56,699 bases of DNA from Marivita sp. GTDB taxonomy: Bacteria; Pseudomonadota; Alphaproteobacteria; Rhodobacterales; Rhodobacteraceae. Positions within the stretch are counted from its first letter, which is position 1, and each line of letters opens with the position of its first letter. The DNA is taken from assembly GCF_022763305.1 (NCBI RefSeq), contig NZ_JALEGT010000071.1:1-56699 (forward strand), written 5' to 3'. Positions 16,418-24,631 of the stretch are shown in pieces. The notes under the pieces were generated by a model. That model did no database searches. It was not told where the DNA came from and saw nothing but the letters and a program-made list of their open reading frames with translations. A program made the translations under genes and the position numbers.

Positions 16418-16477
16418 CGCCTCTTGGGTTCCGGCGGGCTTTGCGTAAAGTCGTGCCAAACCGGAACGGAGGCAGGC

Positions 16478-17218
16478 ATGACAGAGATACAGTATTTGGA
16501 CGGACCAAACGGGCACCGACTGGCCTATGCACGGACCGCGGGCGAGGGGCCGGTGATCGTGTTCCTGTCGGGCTACAAATCCGACATGGAAGGCACCAAG
16601 GCGGTGCATCTGGAGGCCTGGGCCAAGCTGACCGGACGCGCGTTCCTGCGGTTCGACTATTCGGGGCATGGTGTGTCGGGCGGTGTGTTCGAGGACGGCT
16701 GCATCGGCGACTGGGCGCGGGATGCGCAGGCGGTGATCGAGGCAACCTGCGAGGGGCCGGTGGTGCTGGTCGGATCAAGCATGGGGGGGTGGATCGCGTC
16801 GTTGATGACGCAGCGGCTCAAGCATGTGGTGGGCTTTGTGGGCATTGCCGCAGCGCCTGATTTCACCGAGGACGGGTTCTGGGCCGGGTTCACCGACGAG
16901 CAACGCGCGCAGATCATGCAGGACGGGCAGGTCGTTTTCCCGTCCGATTATGGTGATCCCTATATCGTCACCCGTCGGCTGATCGAGGATGGGCGCGAGA
17001 ATCTCGTGCTGCGCTCGCCGCTGCACATGCCCTATCCGGTGCGGTTGGTGCAGGGGACCGAGGACACCGCGGTCAGCCGCGACACGGCGTTGAAACTCTT
17101 GGATCACATCGAGAGCCCCGACCTGCGGCTGACGCTGGTCAAGGGCACCGATCACCGCTTTTCCGAACCGCAGAACCTGCGCCATATCGAAGACGCGATC
17201 CTCGAGGTGCTGGCCTGA
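16478..17218 (+). CDS. Alpha/beta hydrolase (ABHD10-like serine hydrolase)
   Basis: A 246-residue alpha/beta-hydrolase. The nucleophile elbow is GSSMGG (Ser near residue 99), the acid is probably in QGTEDTAV (about 192) and the His in GTDHRFS (about 222). The oxyanion region reads FLSGYKSDMEGTKA. The protein resembles ABHD10-type carboxylesterases/thioesterases rather than lipases; the natural ester is unknown. GGAGG precedes the ATG at 16478. It follows the MFS gene by 60 bases on the same strand. Confidence 0.87.
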   Translation: MTEIQYLDGPNGHRLAYARTAGEGPVIVFLSGYKSDMEGTKAVHLEAWAKLTGRAFLRFDYSGHGVSGGVFEDGCIGDWARDAQAVIEATCEGPVVLVGSSMGGWIASLMTQRLKHVVGFVGIAAAPDFTEDGFWAGFTDEQRAQIMQDGQVVFPSDYGDPYIVTRRLIEDGRENLVLRSPLHMPYPVRLVQGTEDTAVSRDTALKLLDHIESPDLRLTLVKGTDHRFSEPQNLRHIEDAILEVLA

Positions 17219-17226
17219 TCGCTGGA

Positions 17227-17246
17227 TTTTGCAATCGTATGCAAAA
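17227..17246 (+). promoter_or_regulatory. LacI-type operator O1
   Basis: TTTTGCA-ATCGTA-TGCAAAA, a 20-bp palindrome with 7-bp arms and a central CG step as usual for LacI-family operators. It lies directly upstream of a promoter-like pair (17252-17279) and 64 bases before the HpsN-like gene. The same arms and spacing recur at 20818, near the lacI-type gene at 21609. Confidence 0.7.
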
Positions 17247-17251
17247 ACCGC

Positions 17252-17279
17252 TTGAGAGGCCCGCGCGCCCCGCTATGCT
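17252..17279 (+). promoter_or_regulatory. Probable sigma-70 promoter of the HpsN-like gene
   Basis: TTGAGA (-35) and TATGCT (-10) are separated by 16 bases, 5 bases downstream of operator O1. Transcription would start near 17286, giving a leader of about 24 bases before the ATG at 17310. Confidence 0.5.
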
Positions 17280-17309
17280 GAACCGGACAGAGGATCTGGG
17301 GAGGTGGCG

Positions 17310-18635
17310 ATGGCCGAGTATCTCAAGCGGGGGAAACCCGAAACCGAACGTGCCGAGGATGATGCCAAGACCCGCGCGGTGGTCGAGGCGACGCTGGCAG
17401 ACATCGAAGCGCGCGGCGATGCGGCGGTGCGGGATCTGGCTGCGAAGTTCGACAATTACACGCCCGAGAGTTTCCGCCTGACGCAGGCCGAGATCGATGC
17501 GCTGATTGCGGAGCTTAGCCCGCGCGAGTTGGCGGATATCAAGTTTGCGCAGGAGCAGGTGCGCAACTTCGCGCAGGCGCAGCGCGACTCGATGCTGGAC
17601 ATCGAGGTCGAGACGATGCCGGGGGTGATCCTCGGCCACAAGAACATCCCCGTGCAGTCGGTGGGCTGCTACGTGCCGGGGGGCAAGTTCCCGATGGTCG
17701 CCTCGGCCCATATGTCGGTGGCGACGGCGTCTGTCGCGGGTGTGCCGCGCATCATCGCCTGCACGCCGCCCTGGCAGGGCAAGCCGAACCCGGCTGTGAT
17801 CGCCGCGATGCATCTGGGCGGGGCGCATGAGATCTACGTGCTGGGCGGGATTCAGGCCGTGGGCGCGATGGCCATCGGGACCGAGACCATCGAGCCGGTG
17901 CATATGCTGGTGGGGCCGGGCAATGCCTTTGTCGCCGAGGCGAAGCGGCAATTGTTCGGGCGGGTGGGCATTGATTTGTTCGCCGGGCCGACCGAGACCA
18001 TGGTGATCGCCGATGACACGGTCGATGCCGAGATTTGCGCGACGGACCTGCTGGGGCAGGCGGAGCATGGGTACAATTCGCCCGCCGTGCTGGTGACGAA
18101 TTCGCGGAAGCTGGCGGAAGAGACCTTGGCCGAGATCGACCGGCTGCTGGAGATCCTGCCGACGCGGGACACGGCGTCTGTGTCATGGCGCGACTATGGT
18201 GAGGTGATCCTCTGTGCCGACCATGACGAGATGCTCGCGGTCGCCAATGACATCGCCTCCGAGCATGTGCAGGTGATGACCGACCGGGACGACTGGTATC
18301 TCGAGCACATGACCTGCTACGGCGCGCTGTTCCTTGGGGCGCGGACCAATGTGTCGAACGGCGACAAGGTGATCGGGACAAATCACACTTTGCCGACCAA
18401 GAAGGCGGGGCGCTATACCGGCGGGCTTTGGGTGGGCAAGTTCCTCAAGACCCATTCCTATCAGAAGATCACCACTGACGAGGCGGCGACGCTGATCGGG
18501 GAATACGGCTCGCGGCTGTGTATGCTGGAGGGGTTCGTCGGGCATGCCGAGCAGTGCAACGTGCGGGTGCGGCGCTATGGCGGGGTGAACGTGCCTTACG
18601 GGAAGGGTGCGCCTTATCGGGACGCGGCGGAGTGA
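17310..18635 (+). CDS. Histidinol dehydrogenase-family (HpsN-like) NAD-dependent alcohol dehydrogenase
   Basis: A 441-residue paralogue of histidinol dehydrogenase. The zinc and catalytic residues of the family are kept: QAEH (Gln250, His253), SEH (Glu318-His319), GDK (Asp352) and GHAEQ (His412). The sequence around [16 protein letters not shown] and [11 protein letters not shown] resembles HpsN, the sulfopropanediol 3-dehydrogenase of Ruegeria, more than true HisD, and hisD is not expected in such context. Its substrate is likely a small polyol or substituted propanediol that is oxidised twice to an acid; which one is unknown, as no hpsOPU neighbours are present. GGGGAGG stands upstream of the ATG at 17310; an in-frame GTG at 17304 was rejected. 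First gene of the LacI-controlled cluster. Confidence 0.87.
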   Translation: MAEYLKRGKPETERAEDDAKTRAVVEATLADIEARGDAAVRDLAAKFDNYTPESFRLTQAEIDALIAELSPRELADIKFAQEQVRNFAQAQRDSMLDIEVETMPGVILGHKNIPVQSVGCYVPGGKFPMVASAHMSVATASVAGVPRIIACTPPWQGKPNPAVIAAMHLGGAHEIYVLGGIQAVGAMAIGTETIEPVHMLVGPGNAFVAEAKRQLFGRVGIDLFAGPTETMVIADDTVDAEICATDLLGQAEHGYNSPAVLVTNSRKLAEETLAEIDRLLEILPTRDTASVSWRDYGEVILCADHDEMLAVANDIASEHVQVMTDRDDWYLEHMTCYGALFLGARTNVSNGDKVIGTNHTLPTKKAGRYTGGLWVGKFLKTHSYQKITTDEAATLIGEYGSRLCMLEGFVGHAEQCNVRVRRYGGVNVPYGKGAPYRDAAE

Positions 18636-18650
18636 GCTTGGGAGCGGGAC

Positions 18651-18740
18651 GATGCGGTGACGCATCGTCTGTTTCCGTGGACGGAAACACTGGGGCTCTG
18701 CCCCAGACCCCGGGATATTTTTGGCAAGAAGAAGCAGGGG
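18651..18740 (+). repeat. Multi-hairpin interspersed repeat, copy 1
   Basis: Three hairpins in tandem: GATGCG-GTGA-CGCATC (18651-18666), GTTTCCGT-GG-ACGGAAAC (18671-18688) and GGGGC-TCT-GCCCC (18692-18704), then a tail ACCCCGGGATATTTTTGGC. The first two hairpins recur nearly unchanged at 52800-52838 and the third plus tail at 45436-45517 (opposite strand). It separates the HpsN-like gene from the SnoaL gene. Confidence 0.8.
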
Positions 18741-18746
18741 AGCCTC

Positions 18747-19747
18747 ATGTCTGAGGTCGATAGCGCAAAAGCGGTCATGGCGCCGGTGTTTGCCTCGATG
18801 CGATCTGGCGATTTTGAGGCGCTGGCGCGGGTTGCGCCGGAGGCGCTGTTTCGGATGTGCCATCCGTTTGGTGACCTGCAAGGCGCAGACGCGTTCATGC
18901 GGGAGTGCCTTGCGCCGTTGCAGGTGGCGTTGCCGGATCTGGAGCGGCAGGAGTTTATTCGCATCGCAGGCTTTGATGCGGAGGGCGCGCTTTGGGTTGG
19001 CTCGGGTGGGTCTTATTCCGGGCGGTGGGTCGCGCCCTGGCTGGGCATCCCGCCGACCGGGCGGTCTGCGGTGATGCGGTTTCACGAGTTCTACCGGATC
19101 GAGGGTGGCAGTGCGTCGAGATGCAGGCGATCTGGGACATTCCGGAGATGATGATGCAGGCGGGCGTCTGGCCGATGGTGCCGCAATTGGGGCGGTTTTG
19201 TCATGCGCCGGCGCCGATGACGCAGGACGGGTTGGGGCCGCATGATCCGTCTTTGTCGGCGGTCAGTGCGCAGCATGTGATCGACATGCTCACCGCGATG
19301 GTGCGGCATCCGTCGCAGGGTGGGCCGGAGGTGATGGAGCTGGAGCGGTTCTGGCATCCGGACTTCATGTGGTACGGGCCTGCGGGCATCGGCACGGCGC
19401 GCGGGGTGGAGGAGTTTCGGCGCTTCCACCAGATCCCGTTCCTGAACGCGATGCCGGACCGGGGGCAGCATCCCGAGGGCACGGTGCATCACTTCATGGC
19501 GGAAGGTGCTTATGTGGGTGTGACCGGCTGGCCCAACATGCAGCAGACGCTGTCGGGCGATGGCTGGCTGGGCCTGCCGCCGACGGGGCAGAGGATCACC
19601 CTGCGCAGTCTGGATTTCTGGCGGCTGGAGGATGGGCTGATCCGGGAAAACTGGGTTCTCGTGGACCTTCTGGATGTGTACGCTCAGATCGGGGTGGATG
19701 TGTTCGCCCGGATGAAGGAGTTGGCATGGAGCAGAGGGTATCGCTGA
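18747..19747 (+). pseudogene. Frameshifted double SnoaL-like (NTF2-fold) protein
   Basis: A protein of about 330 residues is split between two frames. The first part (from ATG 18747, AGGGGAG upstream) reads MSEVDSAKAVMAPVF to FHEFYRIEGG; the second resumes as QCVEMQAIWDIPEMMM and runs to the stop at 19747. Both halves are SnoaL-like domains without internal stops, and the frame change falls at about 19104-19112 in GGTGGCAG, as if one G were lost from GGTGGGCAG. Two-domain SnoaL proteins such as the one at 22619 are the model. SnoaL-like domains bind small polar or polyketide-like ligands; no reaction is known for this group. It may be a recent mutation or a sequencing error. The VOC gene starts inside its last 22 bases. 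Confidence 0.8.
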
Positions 19748-20154
19748 TCACGCTGGGCGTGATGGATGCGGAGAAGGCGGCGGCGTTCTATGACGCGCTG
19801 GGTTGGCAGAGGGTCGAGACTCAGGACGGGGTGATCGCCTATGATCTGCTGGGGCAGACATTGGGGCTTTATCCTTTGGACAAGCTGGCCGAGGACATTG
19901 GCATCGACGTGGCGCAGCTTGGGCGCGGGGCGCTGACTTTGGGCTACAATGCACGGGAACGTGCGGGCGTGGATGACGTGATGGGCCGGGTCGACGGTGC
20001 CGGTGGGACCGTGTTGAAAACCCCGCAGGAGGTGTTCTGGGGTGGATATCACGGCTATTTCAGCGACCCCGAGGGCCATATCTGGGAAGTGGCGCAAAAT
20101 CCGTTTTCGCCTTTGCGCGACGGTGATGGCGCATTTCGCTGGAACGGGTATTGA
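19726..20154 (+). CDS. VOC (glyoxalase/bleomycin-resistance fold) protein
   Basis: A 142-residue protein with two beta-alpha-beta-beta-beta units of the VOC superfamily (VSLITLGVMDAEKAAAFYDALGW and GYFSDPEGHIWEVAQNP). The C-terminal Glu of WEVAQNP is the usual metal ligand; an N-terminal His ligand is not obvious, so metal binding is uncertain. Members act as dioxygenases, lyases, isomerases or ligand-binding proteins. AAGGAG lies five bases before the ATG at 19726, which overlaps the end of the upstream SnoaL gene, implying co-translation in the cluster. Confidence 0.85.
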   Translation: MEQRVSLITLGVMDAEKAAAFYDALGWQRVETQDGVIAYDLLGQTLGLYPLDKLAEDIGIDVAQLGRGALTLGYNARERAGVDDVMGRVDGAGGTVLKTPQEVFWGGYHGYFSDPEGHIWEVAQNPFSPLRDGDGAFRWNGY

Positions 20155-20168
20155 GACGCCCGCAAAGC

Positions 20169-20777
20169 ATGTGGAGCCTTGAGACGCTGGGCCGGGTCCG
20201 GTTGTCGAAGCATTTCTACATGCGGGAGTTTCTCTATTCCGAGATCGGGAATTTTCACGCGCTTCAGAACATCCCCGACCATCCGGATCTGGCCATCTCG
20301 CGGGGGCGGGCGTTTTGCGAGACCCTGCTCGATCCTTTGCAGGAGACCTTTGGCCGGATCGCGGTGCGGTCGGGGTTTCGGTCGGCGGCGCTCAACCGGT
20401 TCGGCAATGATAACGGGCTGAACTGCGCGCGCAATGATTATCCGCTCGAGTGCCATATCTGGGATTTGCCCGACGTCGAGGTGGCGGGGGCGAGCATCGT
20501 GATCCCGTGGTTTGCGGATCAGTATGATCAGGGTCGGGACTGGCGCGATCTGGCGTGGTGGCTGTATGACCATCTGCCCTTTGCCGAAGTCTGGTTCTTT
20601 CCCAAGCTCTGTGCGTTCAACATCGCGTGGCGACCGGAGCCGCAGCGGCGGATCGACAGCTATATCGCGCCGAAGGGGACGTTGATCCGCGCTGGGCAGG
20701 AGCCGTCCGAGCCTTTGGAAATGCGGGCGATGCGTTATGTCGATTTCCCGCCGTTTCGCGGAATTTCCTACCCGTGA
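20169..20777 (+). CDS. Peptidase M15-like (DD-peptidase fold) protein, probably non-catalytic
   Basis: A 202-residue protein beginning MWSLETLGRVRLSKHFYMREF, which resembles the N-terminal part of M15A D-Ala-D-Ala peptidase-like proteins, and then SGFRSAALN as in the family's GFR motif. The expected zinc motif (S-x-H-x-x-G-x-A-x-D) is replaced by NDYPLECHIWDLPD, so only part of the zinc site remains. No signal peptide, hence a cytoplasmic role. It could also start at a TTG at 20151 that overlaps the VOC stop codon; the ATG at 20169 was chosen without a strong ribosome site. Its presence in a catabolic cluster is unexplained. Confidence 0.7.
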   Translation: MWSLETLGRVRLSKHFYMREFLYSEIGNFHALQNIPDHPDLAISRGRAFCETLLDPLQETFGRIAVRSGFRSAALNRFGNDNGLNCARNDYPLECHIWDLPDVEVAGASIVIPWFADQYDQGRDWRDLAWWLYDHLPFAEVWFFPKLCAFNIAWRPEPQRRIDSYIAPKGTLIRAGQEPSEPLEMRAMRYVDFPPFRGISYP

Positions 20778-20817
20778 TGCGGGGGCTGGACAGAGGCTCC
20801 TGCCCGGAGTAGCGTGA

Positions 20818-20837
20818 TTTTGCACACCTATGCAAAG
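20818..20837 (+). promoter_or_regulatory. LacI-type operator O2
   Basis: TTTTGCA-CACCTA-TGCAAAG has the same arms and 6-nt spacer as O1 at 17227. It ends 17 bases before the SDR start codon and therefore overlaps the promoter or ribosome-entry region of the SDR-lacI-SnoaL-cupin part of the cluster, which includes the regulator itself. Confidence 0.68.
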
Positions 20838-20853
20838 TGACGGAGCCCCCCTC

Positions 20854-21612
20854 ATGCCCCTGCCCAGAACCCCGTCTTTCCGGCTTGATGGCAAACGGGC
20901 GCTCGTCACGGGTGGGTCGCGCGGGATCGGGCTGGGCTGTGCCGTTTCACTGGCCGAGGCGGGCGCGCATGTGATCGTTGCCGCGCGGAACGCGACGCAG
21001 GTGCAGGCTGCTGTCAACGAGATGGCGCAGGAGGGCATGAGCGCCGAGGCGCTGGTGCTCGACGTGACCGAGACCGACGCGATGCGCGACGCGGTGGCGG
21101 GGTTGGCGCTGCTCGACATTCTGGTGAACTCGGCGGGGCTTGCGCGGCACAGCCCTGCGCTTGAGACCACGCCCGAGGATTTCGATGCGGTGGCGGCGAT
21201 CAACATCAAGGCGGCCTATTTTCTGGCGCAGGCGGTGGCGCGCCAGATGGTCGGGCGTGGTGGGTCGATCATCCAGATCAGCAGCCAGATGGCGCATGTC
21301 GGCGGGATCGACCGAGCAGTCTATTGCGGCACGAAACACGCGGTTGAAGGGATGACCAAGGCGATGGCGATCGAATGGGGGCCGGAGCGGATCCGCGTCA
21401 ACACGATCTGTCCGACCTTCATTCTGACCGAATTGACCAAACCGACCTTTGACGATCCCGACAAGCGCGCCTGGATTGAAAGCAAGATCAAACTGCCGCG
21501 CGTTGGTCAGGTCGAGGACATCATGGGGGCGTGCCTGTTTCTGGCCTCGGACGCGAGTGCGCTGGTGACGGGCAGTTCTCTGCTGATCGACGGGGGATGG
21601 ACGGCGGGATGA
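20854..21612 (+). CDS. SDR-family oxidoreductase
   Basis: A 252-residue classical short-chain dehydrogenase. The cofactor motif is TGGSRGIG (residues 20-27); the catalytic Ser-Tyr-Lys are seen in ISSQMAHVGGIDRAVYCGTKHAV (Ser, then YxxxK). NSAG appears in the usual position. It resembles gluconate 5-dehydrogenase-like SDRs, so a polyol or ketose substrate is plausible. ACGGAG stands before the ATG at 20854. The last codons overlap the start of the lacI gene (ATGA). In the cluster it would be the partner oxidoreductase of the HpsN-like enzyme (inference). Confidence 0.92.
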   Translation: MPLPRTPSFRLDGKRALVTGGSRGIGLGCAVSLAEAGAHVIVAARNATQVQAAVNEMAQEGMSAEALVLDVTETDAMRDAVAGLALLDILVNSAGLARHSPALETTPEDFDAVAAINIKAAYFLAQAVARQMVGRGGSIIQISSQMAHVGGIDRAVYCGTKHAVEGMTKAMAIEWGPERIRVNTICPTFILTELTKPTFDDPDKRAWIESKIKLPRVGQVEDIMGACLFLASDASALVTGSSLLIDGGWTAG

Positions 21613-22622
21613 CACGGCGCGTCACCTCCTTTGATGTGGCGGCCCGCGCCGGGGTGAGCCAGTCGGCGGTGAGCCGGGTGTTCTCGGGTGCCTCGGCCAG
21701 CAAGGCGACGGTGGACAAGGTGCGCGAGGCCGCCGAGGCGCTGGGCTACAGGCCCAATGTGCTGGCGCGGTCGCTGATCACCGGGCGGAGCCGGATCATC
21801 GGGCTGGTGGTCGCTTATCTGGGCAACCCGTTCTACCCGGATGCGCTTGAGCGGTTCAGCCGCGATCTGCAGGACGAGGGCTATCACACGCTGGTCTTTA
21901 CCGTGCCCGAAGGGGCCGGAGACACCGATACGGATCGGATCATTCAGCAGATGCTCGACCATCAGGTGGACGGGATCGTGCTGGCCAGTGTGGGTTTGGG
22001 CGACGCGCTGGCGGCACGCTGCGAGGCGGCGGGCATCCCGGTGGTGCTCTTCAACCGGGGGCAGGCGGGCAGCGGTCTGGCGCAGGTCACATCGGCCAAC
22101 CGGTTGGGCGGGGCCAAGGTGGCGGATTTTCTGGTGGCGGGGGGGCATGCCCGCATCGGCCATGTCGCAGGCTGGCAAGGGTCCTCCACCGGGCGCGACC
22201 GGACCGAGGGGTTCGTCGCGCGGCTTGCCGAGTTGGGGCAGGACTGCATTGGCGTGGAAGACGGGCGCTATGACCATGGCGAGGCGGTGCGGTTGACGGA
22301 CCTTTTGCTGGCCAAGGGTGTCGACGCGCTGTTCGTCGGCAATGACCATATGGCCTTTGCGGTCATGGACCATCTGCGCTGCACGCTTGGTCTGTCGGTG
22401 CCGAATGACGTGTCGGTGGTGGGCTATGACGATGTGCCGATGGCGTCCTTTGCGGCCTATGACCTGACCACGGTGCGCCAGCCCGTGGGGCGCATGGTCA
22501 GGACCACTGTTGCGGCGCTCATTAACCAAATCGAAGACAAATCCGCGCAAGCGGAGGTGACAGAAATCGACGGGCCGCTGATCCTGCGCGGATCGGCCCG
22601 CAAACCGGAAGGCTTCGCATGA
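21609..22622 (+). CDS. LacI-family transcriptional regulator
   Basis: A 337-residue regulator: N-terminal LacI helix-turn-helix (SFDVAARAGVSQSAVSRVFSG, residues 7-27) with the hinge helix YRPNVLARSLITGRS, then a periplasmic-binding-protein-like ligand domain (60-337). The reading starts at the ATG overlapping the SDR stop (ATGA). The hinge residues and the presence of two palindromes TTTTGCA-N6-TGCAAA at 17227 and 20818 suggest that this protein binds them and represses the cluster until an inducer, probably a sugar-like compound, is bound. The SnoaL gene follows with another ATGA overlap. Confidence 0.93.
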   Translation: MTRRVTSFDVAARAGVSQSAVSRVFSGASASKATVDKVREAAEALGYRPNVLARSLITGRSRIIGLVVAYLGNPFYPDALERFSRDLQDEGYHTLVFTVPEGAGDTDTDRIIQQMLDHQVDGIVLASVGLGDALAARCEAAGIPVVLFNRGQAGSGLAQVTSANRLGGAKVADFLVAGGHARIGHVAGWQGSSTGRDRTEGFVARLAELGQDCIGVEDGRYDHGEAVRLTDLLLAKGVDALFVGNDHMAFAVMDHLRCTLGLSVPNDVSVVGYDDVPMASFAAYDLTTVRQPVGRMVRTTVAALINQIEDKSAQAEVTEIDGPLILRGSARKPEGFA

Positions 22623-23581
22623 GAGGGTTCGACAACCGCTTCGCGGATTTCCCCGATTACATCCTCGGGATCACCAAGGAGATTTGGGAGGATCGCGGGC
22701 TTGGGGCGCGGATGAAGGACTATTACCACCCCGAGGTGATTGTCCGCACGCCCGGTGGCATCGGCTTTGGTGAGCCCGCGATGACGGCGGCGACGATGGC
22801 GACCTGTCACGAGTTTCCGGATCGGCAGCTTTTGGGCGAGGACGTGATCTGGTCGGGCACGCCCGAAGTCGGCATGCTGTCGTCGCATCGCATCCTGTCG
22901 ACCGCGACCCATGTGAATGACGGCCAGTTCGGCCCGGCCACGGGGCGCAGGATCGCCACAAGGGCGATGGCGGATTGCTATGCCAAGAACAACATGATCA
23001 GCGACGAATGGCTGATCCGCGACAATGGCGCGATCGTCCGCCAGTTAGGGTTTGATCCGAAGGAATGGGCGCAGGCGCGTGTCGCGGGGCTCGACCCCGA
23101 AAGCCAGCCCTTCCGCCCGGCGGTCGATGTGCAGGGGCCCTATACCGGGCGTGGCAATGACAACGAATGGGGTGCGGCTTTTGCATCGCTGCTGACCCGG
23201 ATCATGGAGGCCGAATTCTCGGTCATTCCGGCGCAATACGACCGTGCGGTGCAGGCGGAATATCCCGGCGGGCAGACCGTGCACGGGACAGCGGGCGTTG
23301 ATGCCTTCTGGCTGGGCCTGCGGTCGGCCCTTCCATCGGCCCGGTTCGAGGTTCACCACCAGATCGGTCTGGATGAGCCGCGCATGCCGCCCCGTGCGGC
23401 GGTGCGCTGGTCGCTGACTGGGACACATGCGGGCTGGGGCACGTTCGGTGCGCCCACCGGGGCCGAGGTGCATGTCATGGGTATCTCTCATGCCGAGTTC
23501 GGCCCGCGCGGGTTGCGCCGGGAATGGACGCTGTACGACGAGACCGCGATCTGGATGCAAATTCTGGCCCATCAGGGCTGA
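22619..23581 (+). CDS. Double SnoaL-like (NTF2-fold) protein
   Basis: A 320-residue protein with two SnoaL-like domains (about 10-150 and 185-310), intact counterpart of the frameshifted gene at 18747. Each domain has the cone-like NTF2 fold features: a Trp/Tyr-rich helix-strand core (YYHPEVIVRTPGG; EYPGGQTVHG) and His/Asp residues that could line a pocket. SnoaL-like proteins include polyketide cyclases, dehydratases and many proteins with no known reaction, so substrate and chemistry are unknown. The ATG overlaps the lacI stop (ATGA) and the cupin gene follows after 21 bases, so it belongs to the same transcript. Confidence 0.85.
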   Translation: MRGFDNRFADFPDYILGITKEIWEDRGLGARMKDYYHPEVIVRTPGGIGFGEPAMTAATMATCHEFPDRQLLGEDVIWSGTPEVGMLSSHRILSTATHVNDGQFGPATGRRIATRAMADCYAKNNMISDEWLIRDNGAIVRQLGFDPKEWAQARVAGLDPESQPFRPAVDVQGPYTGRGNDNEWGAAFASLLTRIMEAEFSVIPAQYDRAVQAEYPGGQTVHGTAGVDAFWLGLRSALPSARFEVHHQIGLDEPRMPPRAAVRWSLTGTHAGWGTFGAPTGAEVHVMGISHAEFGPRGLRREWTLYDETAIWMQILAHQG

Positions 23582-23602
23582 CAACACCAAGGGAACTGAC
23601 CA

Positions 23603-24571
23603 ATGACCCCGCAAGAGATGGAAGCCCGCATCGTCCGCTACGGCGATCTGCGCCCCTGTCGCACCGCCTTCATCGACGCCCACACGCCGGGCAGCAACCA
23701 GAAGGAAAACTTTACCATCATCGGTGGTGGCGTGTCGGAAAGCGCCGACCAGCACGTGCACATCACCGAAACGCCGGGGTTCAATATCGGCGCGGCAGGC
23801 CAGCCGCCCAAGTGCCGCAACTCGCTGCACAGCCATCGCACGGCCGAGGTGTTCTTCGTGCTCAAGGGCCGCTGGAGGTTTTTCTGGGGGCGCTGGGGCA
23901 ATGCGGGTGAGGTCGTGCTGGAAGAGGGCGACATCTTCAACATTCCGACGGGCATCTTTCGTGGGTTCGAGAATATTGGCACCGATTACGGGATGATCAT
24001 GGCGATCCTCGGCGGCGACGATGCTGGGGGTGGCGTGATCTGGGCGCCGCAGGTGATCGAGGATGCCAAGGATCACGGGCTGGTTCTGGGCGAGAACGGC
24101 AAGCTTTACGATACCAAGAAGGGGCAATCGCTGCCCGAGGGAGTGAAGCCGATGCCGCTGCTGACCGATGAGGAGCTGAAGGCGTTCCCCGAACCCAGCA
24201 CGGCGGATGTGATCCCCGGCTATGTGGCGCGGTATTGGGACCTGATGGCGCTGGCCGACCGACAGCCGGCACGGGTGATCGGACCAGAGGGCAAGCTGAA
24301 GGACCGTCCGGGCTTTGACGTGGATTTCATCACGCGCGGGTCGATCCCGGAAGAGATGTACACGGTGGCAAGCCACGAGGTCTTGATGCCCATGCGCGGG
24401 CATTGGCGGCTGAGTTGGGACGGCGGTACCACCGCGCTCAATCCCGGCGATACGGTCGCGGTGCCGCCGGGGCTGGCGCACAGCGTTGTGCCTGCCATGA
24501 CCGGCGAGGCGTCGATGTACCGGGTGCGGTCGACCGACGATCCGGCAGGGCCGACCTGGAAAGCCGCCTGA
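23603..24571 (+). CDS. Bicupin protein
   Basis: A 322-residue protein with two cupin barrels. The first (about 60-140) carries SLHSHRTAEVFFVLKGRWRFFWG with two His and a Glu as in metal cupins; the second (about 230-315) reads GHWRLSWDGGTTALNPGDTVAVPPGLAHSV, with fewer ligands. Cupin dioxygenases and isomerases share this design, for instance gentisate dioxygenase-like enzymes, but the motifs do not settle which. It follows the SnoaL gene by 21 bases and ends the LacI-controlled cluster. The substrate may be the ring or acid product of the earlier steps; not shown. Confidence 0.85.
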   Translation: MTPQEMEARIVRYGDLRPCRTAFIDAHTPGSNQKENFTIIGGGVSESADQHVHITETPGFNIGAAGQPPKCRNSLHSHRTAEVFFVLKGRWRFFWGRWGNAGEVVLEEGDIFNIPTGIFRGFENIGTDYGMIMAILGGDDAGGGVIWAPQVIEDAKDHGLVLGENGKLYDTKKGQSLPEGVKPMPLLTDEELKAFPEPSTADVIPGYVARYWDLMALADRQPARVIGPEGKLKDRPGFDVDFITRGSIPEEMYTVASHEVLMPMRGHWRLSWDGGTTALNPGDTVAVPPGLAHSVVPAMTGEASMYRVRSTDDPAGPTWKAA

Positions 24572-24631
24572 TCTGGCCGTTCGGGTGTCCGGCGCTAGGT
24601 TGACCGCCAGACACCCAGAGCGGAGGCCCGG

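Noticed and set aside
17310-18635. Calling the gene hisD of histidine synthesis
   Set aside because: Sequence around the substrate site is closer to HpsN-like paralogues and the gene is in a LacI-controlled catabolic cluster, not near his genes.
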